Shown here: piece by piece, positions 25,433-36,229 of the stretch
Numbering within the stretch: position 1 is the stretch's first letter
How the letters are laid out: the number at the start of each line of letters is the position of its first letter
From: Sipunculus nudus
Lineage: Eukaryota; Annelida; Sipuncula; Golfingiida; Sipunculidae
NCBI GenBank assembly: GCA_026874595.1
Contig: CM049316.1
Coordinates: 37,371,695-37,435,694, forward strand
Direction: 5' to 3'
Length of the DNA stretch: 64,000 bases
Notes under the pieces: model-generated
The model's input: the letters and a program-made list of their open reading frames with translations, nothing else
Databases searched by the model: none
What the model was told of the DNA's origin: nothing
Translations under genes and position numbers: made by a program

Positions 25433-25601
25433 TGGCCGATGCAAAAGGACTCCGGTAGGATATCGCGCATTTTATAACAAAGGTAATGAACAATTACACC
25501 TAATACTTACACCGACAGGTGTGCTCTTTTAATATGGCAAAATATATACCCAAGATAGAACTGGAAAATGTTTTGTATAATCAAAGCTAAATGTTGACCT
25601 G

Positions 25602-25795
25602 CAGGGGCGGATCCAGGATTAAGGAGGAGGGGTCCAACCCAGGAGGACTAATGAAAACGTTGTAAAAAAGGTCCCAAGGGTCCGGAAAAGGGGCCGGGGT
25701 CCAGGCCGGAAAAATTGGTCAGAAACCCTTAAAAAAGGTTGCGGCGGCTGTATAAGGTCCGGACCCCTTGGACCCCTCCCCTGGATCCGCTTCTG
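25602..25795. mobile_element. MITE-like element with terminal inverted repeats and TSD
   Basis: Ends CAGGGGCGGATCCAGG and CCTGGATCCGCTTCTG are inverted copies, followed inward by GGAGGGGTCC and GGACCCCTCC. Direct repeat ACCTG flanks it at 25597-25601 and 25796-25800. 194 bp, non-coding. Confidence 0.75.
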
Positions 25796-26556
25796 ACCTG
25801 CCTTAGTTATTCATAGAATGTATGGGTTTCCTGACTAACTCTGCAGGGGACATATAAATGAACTGCAGGTTAACTCCTTAGAAGAATTCTTATAACGCTC
25901 CTGTGACTGGTACATAAATCGTGTTTATCCACAAATTATGCGTAAACACGGTACGTGTGTCCAGGTTAACAAAAAAACTCTGACAAAAGGTATACGATTA
26001 TACCTGTGTAGAAGTTTTAAGGTCACTAGTTATTTTTTTTAGAACATGAATGTGAAGCAATTTTTTTTTACATTTACAAAACTTGTTGTTGTACATGGTC
26101 CGAGAACTCGAGGGATTTTATTTGATTATATTCGGATGCAACAGTTTATGGGTTATTCCTTTATGACAAATATATGGGAAATGCGAATCTGAAATTTTTA
26201 TTAACCTATCAGTAATCGTTTTTAGAAAATAAACAGCTGAGAATAGGGATACCCGTAAGTATGCAGGACACGAAATGCAAATATCATAAATACAACACAT
26301 AGCGATTTTCTCAGGTCATAAATGAACAATCCTACTGGCCTAATGCGAACCTGTGAAGTGGGGTATACATCAGGTATAATGCTCCGATCATAACATGCTT
26401 GAACATTACTTGAAAAGTACTTGATGATTTCAAGAAAATGTGTGACATGCACATGTACAATGCAATAACTTAACATTTTAAACTCAAGTACAAGCACCAA
26501 TTACACAAACTTCACTCCTAAAATACTGGCATGGGTGTAAACAACACAAAATGATT

Positions 26557-28470
26557 GTAGGTGGCGCCTCCAGTCTTGTTAATGAGAAAGCCATCAAAGA
26601 TGTATGGATATGTAAAATTCCAGGCAGATACTTCAAACCAATGTTGAGCTATGTGCACAGACGTATGAAACCCAAAAGAATTGTAGGTGGCGCCACAAGT
26701 CTTGTATAAGACAAAGTTATCCGAAATGTATAAATATCAGGATGATATATCAAATCCCTCCTGAGAAGTAAGCAGGCACATACACTATGCAAAAATCATT
26801 GTAGGTGGCAATACCAGTCTTGTGTACGAGAAAGCAATCCAAGATGCATGGACAAGTCAAAATTTTAGGCCAATACATCAAACTTCTCTTGAGACAGGTG
26901 CACAGGGCTTACCAAGCTCAGCTCAGGCAGGCAGTTGGCCCGAGTGAACCGGAACAATTTGGTAGCTGCAGCTACTGCACTGAGTGAACACTTGACCTGC
27001 ACTTGGCTGTACTGACTGAACTCTTGACCTGTTGCCTATCCTGATACAGTTGGCAGTCTGCCAAAGCTATAAATAGATCAAGACTGACCTTTGGCCTGTT
27101 GTCAAATCTGAAATAGTTGGCAGTCTGCCAAGCTGTTTATAGATATAGACACAATCATGACATTATGGTAAATCTGCTTACACATACTGAAAGACTTTGG
27201 CTAAAATGCTTTTTTTTCAAGCTGGCATATCCATAAGATTTTTTTTTATCAAAATGTTTAGCTTTGTTTGCTAAAGTATCTCACAGTCTTTTGATTGTTA
27301 GAGAACCAATAATTCTGCCAAAAATCATTTAAGTTAACTTGAACAAAGGCCACCGTAGAATATCTTATGAGATTGTTACGTAAGTTGAAACAACAGTTTT
27401 GTAAAGGAGACTTTTGCAGCCCTCATTTTGATATAGGCTCACTTATAACCACAAGACCAACATTCAAAGAACTTAATCTATTCTTATACAATTGAAAAAA
27501 CCCTACCCTAGGATAATTCTTGTGAAAAATTACACCATTCAGCTTGACAGTTTCATCATAAAACATTTTTGAGCTGAAAGAGGCTAAGAGTACGAGGGTT
27601 TTGCCCGTAAAAAAAATGATCGATGTCGGTGGAGCCACAAAACCTTAGTTTCAAATATGAGTCATGAGACCAACATTTGCCAAAAACTTGGTGATGCTAG
27701 CTCCTGTATATGCTTATTTCGCCAAAGAATTAGTTCAAATTCCTGTAACTCAGCCAAAATTCATCAAACTCTGGGACCTTTTCTGTGAAATATTGAACAA
27801 CTTGGCTGAATGATTGAGGAGTATAAGATTTCCAAAGGTTTTCAAGCTTTTCCCCGTAAAATATAAGTTGATGCAGGTGGTGCCACAATCCACAAACTCA
27901 ATCCAACAACATTTGATATGTGACAGATTTTGCTTAAAATTTGGGGTTGCTAACTCCTGCTATTCCGGAGAAATCTTAGGTTAATGTACTGAAGACCGAT
28001 GACACCCGTACAAAAAAGGTCGATGCTGGTGGCGCTACCTATACCTCAATTTCAAATATGACTCTTGTGACCATCATTTGCATAAAATTTGGTGATGCTT
28101 TAGCCGTTTCTGATATTGTAATATTAATGATAAAATGACTAAGTTCAGCTTCCTGTAACCCGGCCAAAATTCACTAGACTAGAACCATTCGAACAACATT
28201 GAGAGAGATTGTTTAAGGAATTATTTCTGTCAAATAATTAAACAGTTTAACTGGACAGTTTCCGAGATGAAGATTTTTTAATGTTTTTTTAGCTTTTTTT
28301 TCTCATATAAAATCTAAGTTAATGCAGGTAGTAAAAAATAAGCAAAATCTGATTAAGTTCGACATGTAACTGATTCTTCCATAAAAGTTGGTGCCTTTAG
28401 CTCCACCGGTTAGGTACGGATAAGTGCGGACGGTGGACGGACGACGCCGCGCCATCGCATAAGCTGACAG
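26557..28470. repeat. Array of GTAGGTGGCGCCAC-type modules
   Basis: Cores at 26557, 26683, 26801, 27625, 27873 and 28025 (GTAGGTGGCGCCAC and variants). Each is followed by module text such as CTTGTNTANGAGAAAGC, ATGTATGGAYA and CAAAATTT. The array ends in GGACGGACGACGCCGCGCCA near 28437-28456. Confidence 0.7.
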
Positions 28471-28499
28471 GTTCGCTTTAAAGGCAGTCTTTTGAAATA

Positions 28500-31000
28500 T
28501 AAATCTAGGTTTCTTTTTCCAAGAAACTTGGTGGTTCTATTTATAAATTTAAATCTCTGGTGGTCATTTTGAAATCCAAGATGGCTGCCATCAAAATCAT
28601 GTTTTTATAACTTTTCATCAAGTTTCTCCTACAGCATAATTATAAATTAAACAAGACTCAAAATATAATAAAATCCACAAAGGATTATTTAACGTTGATT
28701 AAATGATACATTTCGATGCAAAGATAATTATGATGTATAAGAGGCACTGAGTAAAAAAGAAACATTTTTCCCTTTTCGACACATTTTGTAATATTTGGCT
28801 TTGTGTGCCTCCCAGGAGCCAAAGAAACAGGATTTGTTGTCTATACCTACATGTTTTAAGATAAATAAATGCAAAGAAGATATTATTTGCAGGAGTCATT
28901 TTAGACTATTTTTTAGACTCTAGTTTGACAAACTTTACAATGTTTTGCTTTTTTTGCCTCCTATAAGTCACAGAAAAAAAAATTTGCAGTCAATATCAGC
29001 GTTTTTTAGGGTCAACAAATGCAAGTAATGAATGATTGGGCGAATCCATTCTTGGAATTCAATATGGCACCCATAAAATATATTCCAATAACAATGTTTA
29101 AAAGGTGCTATAATGTTTATGATAAGCTTCTAAATACTTGTAATGTTGACAAAAGACTCTACTAGGAAGAACAATATTTATGTATACTTATTTATTTTTA
29201 CATGGATTTTACATATTTTACAACTGATTATAATAACTCAGATGGCGGCGTTCAGTCGTCTGTAGGGGTTGAGGAAACCTGAAGACCAGGAGAAAACCAC
29301 TATTGTCATACATTTGTCTGTTGTCATACATTTGTCTTATGTCATACTATAATCTTAATATAATCTTTAAATTAGGCTACGGATGATGACTTAACACAAA
29401 AAATAACATGTGACCTGGCACACCAAACTGAAAGTCCGTCTCTATGGAAACGAGACATTTCCTGTATCGTATACAAGTTGACTATCGTCCTTTTACCCAT
29501 GCTAGCCATGTTTGCATTCATGCGGTCATAATTTCAATAAACATGCAGAGGGGTTTACCAATATGCTGAGTGAAACCAATTTTTCTCGCACATGGTATAG
29601 GTGTTCTTAGAAAGTATACCAAAATGCTAACGATTGGTCTTCTTTTTTTTGTGAAGTGACAGCGTACTTGTAAGCAATGAGCCGTTGTCATAAATGACGA
29701 AAATCGGTCCTCGATGTAGGATATAAAGGCACTCTAACGCGCAGTATGCTACTCGTAGATTCTCTAATGTTAGAGAGCAGTAATGGCGCTACTTTTGATT
29801 CGTGTTAATTAAAATGTGATTTCACCATGGCATCTGTTACTTAACAATGTTTCATTAAACTATTATGTAAAGTGTAATCTTTAACATTTCTCAAACATAG
29901 TTTAGTCGAAGCAATCTTCCTCAATTTAAGATTTAACACTTGAATAACTTGCTGTCTCCTCAGACAATTTTCTATTTTTTTCGTTGCTTTCGTGGCGTCT
30001 ATTTCCAAGAATCTTTATAATTCTCTGTGGAAACTGTGCGCACTCAACCCAGTTGATGACATGACCTTTGCTTGTCAGTAACCAGCCTTGCTTCCCTATA
30101 TATACGCTTTTAACAGACCTGCCCGTTTCTATACGACGCTACATGGCTGGTACGCAGAGGGTTTTCCTTGAGAATTCTCTAACATGGTGGAAAGCTGCTC
30201 GGGTTTATTCCTTGGACCTGTTCCAAAAGGATATTCATGTTTTTCCTAATATATGCATTCCATTCCATTTACTAGTGAAGGATTCAGTGGCAGAATGGAC
30301 AGCAGCTGGGACTTTCGCCGAGTTTGCCAATAGCATTCACAAACCCATGTTTCTTCATCATTCGACCAATTAAGCTCTCAGATCCTGTGAATGCGTGAAG
30401 AGCAGGCAGTGCTTATATAACTGATTTATCCAGATTCTCCACAAGTTGGAGTCATGTATTTGGAAGATTCAACTTGTCGATCGATGTGTTCTGTTGGTGC
30501 GCCCGTTAAAAAAATAATGTTCTAAAGAAGACCATGTAAAAGTTCTGAAGTGTATCTTTGTCCTTTTTTTCTGTGTAGCCAGTGCGTTCAGTACCAATGA
30601 AAATCTCTACTGCCAAACAACGAGCTCAGATGTCCCAGGTGACATAAAGCTAGATCTGCTTCATTGCACAGAGATAGAGAAATGGTTGAAAATGACGACC
30701 CACCAGCTGCCCCTTATGTGGATACTCTGTTCATGTTCCACCACTCCAGGATCTGCCAGATATCTATGGTGATATAGCCGAGATGATACTCATCACGCAT
30801 TGACCAATCAACGTCAAATAATCAAGTGTTGTTTTGTGCTATTTTAGGCCGGTTTAGTGTTTTTTAGGCTGTAGGAGAAACTTATAGTGGTACATTGATG
30901 AAAACGTTAATTAAAACGTGAGTTTGTTGGCAGCCATCTTGGATTTCAAAAGAAAAAAAACAAAGTTTGTTGGGATAAGAAACCTAGATTTAGATACAAA
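28500..31000. mobile_element. Foldback structure of about 2.5 kb with inverted arms
   Basis: Left arm 28500-28636 and right arm 30866-31000 are inverted copies: AAATCTAGGTTTCTT, TGAAATCCAAGATGGCTGCC, TTTTCATCAA and AGTTTCTCCTACAGC appear in that order on the left strand and in reverse complement on the right. The interior holds a diverged direct duplication (about 28775-28890 and 28930-29030) and non-coding sequence with one unrecognised open stretch at 30068-30373. No transposase recognised. Confidence 0.65.
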
Positions 31001-31543
31001 AAAACCTGTTTTTATATAATTTATGATCTGAGAAATCGTTATATGTTGATTTCATGATATTTGCATTTTCTGATCTTCATACTTACGGGCACCTCTCTCC
31101 TCATCTTCTCAGCTATTTTATGAGAAAACGGCACCGAAAGGTTAATAAGAATTTCATTTTAGAATTCCCCATATATTGGTCCTATAGGAACAACACATAA
31201 AACCTTTTGCATTCAAAAACAAAAATAAACTCCCCAAGCTCTGGGACCAATATGTTTTGATTAACCATCTGACAGGGTAAATTTTAATGTGCTATTAACC
31301 ACTGTTTGTGTAGCTGTTAATGGTAAATGGGCAGTTGTAACTGTGGATTTAAGCAGTTCTAAAATGTATAGTTTTCTTCCAGGCGATCAGATCACCAGGG
31401 TGGGCACAGAGCAAAAAAATATCCAATGAAAGCGCAGTAGCACCCTGTGCACTTGGCGCATTTCATTGTGCATTTCAAGACGACACATAAAAAAGAGTAT
31501 ATTTACATTAGGTGAGGAGAGAAATGTTCCGTGGCCGAAACGT

Positions 31544-31747
31544 TGTAATCAGACCAAAAGAGAACGGGTGTCGCACGTTCAAAATTTGGAGCTGGATGCA
31601 CAAAGCAATACAAGGCTATCATTGGTCTAATTTTACTTCTTTACTCTGTGTCCATCCTGGTGGTGTAACCCAGACAACCTTGCTATACAAAGCAGCGGTT
31701 AGAAACAAAAAGAAATCTGGGACGACTGCAGTGTATAACCGCTGCAT
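31544..31747 (+). mobile_element. Two-hairpin dispersed repeat, copy 2
   Basis: GTAATCAGACCAAAAGAGAA, GGGTGTCGCA, CATTGGTCTAATTTT, CTGTGTCCATCCTGGTGGTG, then the GCAGCGGTTA and TAACCGCTGC pair with CGACTGCAGTG between. Collinear with copy 1. Confidence 0.75.
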
Positions 31748-32040
31748 GGGCAGCGTACCGGCCACATGCTATCACTACATATTTACAAACAAGACAACAA
31801 CTATTATGAAATGTTCAAGATAATATCTATATTATATACCGATAATTAAATTTAAGAATATCAAGTATTTAAGAAGATTATCCTTATAACATTAAGGTAA
31901 CACTTTATGGGCATAAATTTCATGGAAGAGACAAAGAAACAGAATACCTATATTAAGTATTCACCGAACTTCAGATTTATTTTAGGATCTCAGAATGAAA
32001 TCTGTAACACACATTGACATGATTAGGTTGCAGACCCTTT

Positions 32041-32086
32041 CCATGTTGCCATCTGGGGAGAGAAGAGTGAACTACAATTTTGTATT
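32041..32086. repeat. Dispersed repeat fragment (GCCATCTGGGG, GAGTGAACTACAATTTT)
   Basis: Second member of the family at 16480-16516. Confidence 0.45.
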
Positions 32087-32289
32087 ATTTCTGATTTTAG
32101 CCATATGGACTCTTTTCCGTTGGCATCTTTGAGTAGGGTCAAGATATTCTAGGGACCCACCTTGTAAAGATTTATGATATCTGATGTCTATTTCTTTTTT
32201 GCCTACTCTTGTAACTGACGTCTATTAACTAAATATATTAATGATGTAACCTGCTTAAAAAAATAGGTCAGAAAACGCCGAACAAACGG

Positions 32290-32530
32290 GACAGGCTATT
32301 CGTTTTATTTATATCCAGATGTTTATAACGGGGGGGGGGGGGAAATAATCCAAACACACCCAAGGGCGCTTTGTAACTTTCAGCTTCTGCACATATCGCA
32401 AGCAACCACCTGAGGTTACATGTTGTTTTACTGTTTGTAAATATTAGCGCATATACTGTGTTTACCAACAGCTTATAGATAAACAAGCTTTTACATCTGC
32501 CACGGAGGCGTTATGAGATCTTTTCTTGAC
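32290..32530. repeat. Dispersed repeat, copy B
   Basis: Same family as 14040-14350, with a long G run at about 32331-32341 at the matching internal position. Confidence 0.65.
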
Positions 32531-32639
32531 AGAATTGCCATTCATATATGCAAAGTAATCTCATTTAATTTCTACAGATAAAGCAGGTGAAGAGCTGGCC
32601 TTAAGTAGACACAGTTTTGGAGTTACAGGTCCGTATAGA

Positions 32640-32905
32640 TTTAGCGACGCAATCAATAATACATACAAACTGGCATACATAAAGACAGACAGGCATACGT
32701 ACTCACGAGCAGGCATACGTACAGACAGACAGGCATAAGTAATCACAGACAGGCACACATACTCATAAACAGACATACATACAGACAGACAGACAGGCAG
32801 GCATACAGACAGACAGCATACAGGTAGGTAGACAGGCAAACATAGAAAGACAGGCATACATACAGACAGAAAGACAGGCATACGTACTCACAGACACATA
32901 CGAAA
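32640..32905. repeat. CAGACAGGCATACATA-type simple repeat
   Basis: Irregular tandem of CAGA/CAGG/CATA tetranucleotides. The Cys/Leu/Val-rich antisense frame is an artefact. Confidence 0.9.
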
Positions 32906-33315
32906 TGTGACATCCTCATCTCTTAGAGAGGTAATAACATTGACGAGAATATAAAAATTGGGTCCTGAGGCAGAAGCACCACCCCCCCCCCCCCCCCCCA
33001 AAAAAAAAAAAAAATAGTCAACAGAGACTGGAAGAGAAAATAAGTTTTCGGAATAATTTCAGAATAAGGCTTAGATGGAAGGGCTCCTTTCAATACAGAC
33101 ATTTCACTAAGAAAAAAAGCTCAGAGCACAGCAAAATCATCAGCACTTCATATGTTGAGCCATATGTCATTATTTAGGTCATGAAACGAATAAAAATGTG
33201 TTAATCTCATTTAAAAAGTACAATAATTTAAAAAAAAGTGTCAAGTGCACAGCATTCATACCAAGGAAATGAGAAAACCACGGGTTACATTTCATTATTT
33301 ATTAATAAAAATAAC

Positions 33316-33339
33316 TATATATATATATATATATATATG
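33316..33339. repeat. (TA)n microsatellite
   Basis: About 12 TA units. Confidence 0.9.
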
Positions 33340-33700
33340 ATGCATGCAAAGGTCACAGACATGTACAAATATTTTCCATATAAATATGCACACGCTCAGA
33401 TATATGTCCATATTTTTCTTTATTTTACTGTACTCATTATTTATCATCATGGCAAGATTACATAACTGAGCGCTATGACATGAAGCACAGTACAGTACAA
33501 TACGTCACAAGTCACTGCGATAGAGATCGCCCCCCATCCCGTCCCGTACGTAAACGTTCCTCCTATAATATTCATCCTTCAAATAAAGCAGCAGGATTAA
33601 TATAGTGTCACCTCTAAGCATCTGAGGGACTTCCAGTGGAACTTGTGCTATCATGGATGGTCAAAATTTCATACAGAATACAAATATAAACAGTACGAGC

Positions 33701-33819
33701 ACGGGTGGATTCAGGAAAAGGGGGGGGGGGGGGGTCCAACATAGGAGGATTAATGAAAAACCTAAATAAAGTCCCCAGGTCCGGAAAACGGGGGTTGTTT
33801 CGACCCCCCCCCCCCCCCG
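33701..33819. mobile_element. Second, eroded copy of the GGATCCAGG MITE
   Basis: GGGTGGATTCAGGA, then GGGGTCCAACATAGGAGGAT, TAATGAAAA and GTCCGGAAAA match the interior of 25602-25795. Long G and C runs replace the homologous G-rich blocks; the right end is missing. Confidence 0.55.
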
Positions 33820-33829
33820 GTAGATCGGG

Positions 33830-35225
33830 ATGTGTATGGTTGACTGATACTTCTGGCTTGCAAAGATAATGGCAACTAAAAGCTTTTAGATGTGTGTGAT
33901 AATATATCTCCGAATATTTCCACTGAATTTCACACATTTCCTGGTTTGAATATATGAGCTTGGTTAAAATTAGATGTAAGCTCGCACCAAATTTTTTGAA
34001 AGGTGCACTCTTTCTAGCATTTGGCAGGTTTTTTTTTTACTGGTTCTCCACCAGAGGGCTGTATGTTCATGCAATTCCGACCCTTAACCAAGCGCCATGT
34101 GCAAACAGTAAAGTCACATGCAAAATGCTACATTGCATTTCATTTTAATAGTGTATATACTGTTCTGTTAAGGCCATGCACACCTTGCCCTTTGCAGTAA
34201 AGATCCCGTACAGTGGCTTATACTAATATCCATAAATCTGATGAAGTATAAAACTGTTAAACTGGGTTTATAAAATTAATACATCCTGTAAATGTGGATT
34301 TTGATATAATTCTCATGTTTTGTATGCTCCAACAGATAAAATTTAAATTTTTCAGGTAAAAAATTAAAATGGAGTAAAACAATTATGTATTTTTTTTAAC
34401 ATAAAATCACCTAATTAAAATAAATACTATTAAAATAATACCATATATATATCTGCACAGAATATTAATAATAACCACATACTGAATAAACATACAAGTA
34501 CCTAAAATTGTGTATATAACTAAAATAACTACAAGTGTATCTCTCAGGTATTTAAAACACGTCTGTGACACACATTTTTTAATGGTAAAATCCTGAAAAA
34601 AAACTATTCAGGAGCATACTTTATCACATTTGTTTAAATTACACAAGCCCATCACAGATATCAACATACTATTACAGTCAAATGTTGAAATTTGAGTATA
34701 TATCCACTTGTAATCCAGAACTTCATCCGAATCCATTACCCTTATGAGATATCAAATAATTAATTTTTAAATAAATCTGTGAGACGGGCAATAATCCAAA
34801 AGAAATACTTGTTCTAAAATTATTACAAAATAATATTACTTATGAGACAGGCAGGCAAAAAGATTTGATTTTTAGTAATGCAGTATTAAAGATCTTAAAT
34901 ATTACAGGCATTAGTTCACGTAAATTGTTACAGATTCAGTGTAATTGTATGACTGTACAAGATCATTAGTTTGTATGTTATTTTAGAAACTCACAATAGC
35001 AGACTCTTAAACTATAATGCCTTTTTATAATCTTGCCATTTATAAATACTGTATTGATCATACAACTTCATGACACAAATTTTACTTAAGTCCTAAAGGC
35101 AAGTACATCTTCACTTTCGTCAAGTTTGTACCATCTGGATGACAGAAATTCATGGGTACTAGAAATTTACAGCACCTCTGGACAAAACCATTGCAATATT
35201 CAATAGCACAGTGGCAGAAACAGCA
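33830..35225. other. No gene seen; may include ZDHHC 3' UTR or downstream flank
   Basis: AT-rich, no exon-like segment. No clear AATAAA on the minus strand lies close to the ZDHHC stop at 36230; candidates occur only far downstream (33419-33424, 33298-33303), so the true 3' end is unclear. Confidence 0.4.
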
Positions 35226-35228
35226 TGA

Positions 35229-35690
35229 TAGAGTGTGACTACTCAGTAACTTATGATACTGCAATGTTAGAGTGTGACTACTCAGTCACCTCAAATACTG
35301 CAATGTTAGAGTGACGCTACCGAGTCACCTCAGATACTGCAATATTAGAGTGTGGCTACCGAGTCACCTCAGATACTGCAATGTTAAATTGTGAATACTA
35401 AGTCAACTCAGATACTGCAATGTTAAAGTGTGACAACTCAGTCACCTCAGATACTGCAATGTTACACTGTGACTACTCAGTCACCTCAGATACTGCAATG
35501 TTAGTGTGTGACTGATTCTCAGTCATCCAGATACTGCAATGTTAGAGTGTGACTACTCGGTTACCTCAGACACTGCAATGTTAGTGTGACTACTCAGTCA
35601 CCTCAGATACTGCAATGTAAGTGTGACTACTCAGTCAACTCAGATACAGCAATGTTAGAGTGTGACTACTCAGTCAAATCAGACACTGCT
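35229..35690. repeat. Minisatellite, unit about 39 bp, about 12 copies
   Basis: Repeating GATACTGCAATGTTAGAGTG and TGACTACTCAGTCACCTCA. Starts of the ACTGCAATG block near 35256, 35296, 35336, 35375, 35413, 35452, 35490, 35532, 35571, 35606 and 35645, with small length changes. No open frame is kept through it. Confidence 0.92.
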
Positions 35691-36229
35691 TGAAGTGGCT
35701 AAATCACTAATTATTATAGCCTATATTAGCACCTCTCTATGCGGAATTGTTCTTCTTTCACAGAAGTGTAAAATTGGTAACTTCCTGAAAACCTGGAAAT
35801 TTAACTAGTTTCTGTGAAACTGTTATACTCTAGCTTTATAGTGTAAACTGAGATTTCAGTGGGACTCTGAAAATGAAGAGTTAACCTGATCACAGGAATT
35901 ATTTCACATGAATCTCAGCTTTGTGCGGCCACAGAAAAAATGGGCGTTCCCATAGTCCCTAAGATGGACAAATCAGGCATGCAGGCTTTTAGTTTGCAAT
36001 GACATATTTCGCTGAAAATATATGATATGCTGGACAATTTGTGAGTATATGTACATAATCTCTCCAGGCTACTGGTAATTTTGTGAATTCTTTAACCTGT
36101 AAAACATTAAGAATTTACCATAACAATGTATTATTATTGCACATGCTAGTGGGTATACAGAGTACTTTTATATCACAAGGCAACAGATTATGAGGATAAT
36201 ATTATCTACCAACATGCACTAGAATGGCG

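Noticed and set aside
25196-25532. Overlapping frames with YIYIYI stretches
   Set aside because: Products of the (TA)n tract and the palindrome cluster.
32561-32881. Cys/Leu/Val-rich minus-strand frame resembling a membrane or Cys-rich peptide
   Set aside because: Encoded entirely by the CAGACAGGCATA simple repeat.
35229-35690. Regular about-39-bp repeats resembling a CRISPR array
   Set aside because: Units are contiguous with no unique spacers and the DNA is eukaryotic; it is a minisatellite.
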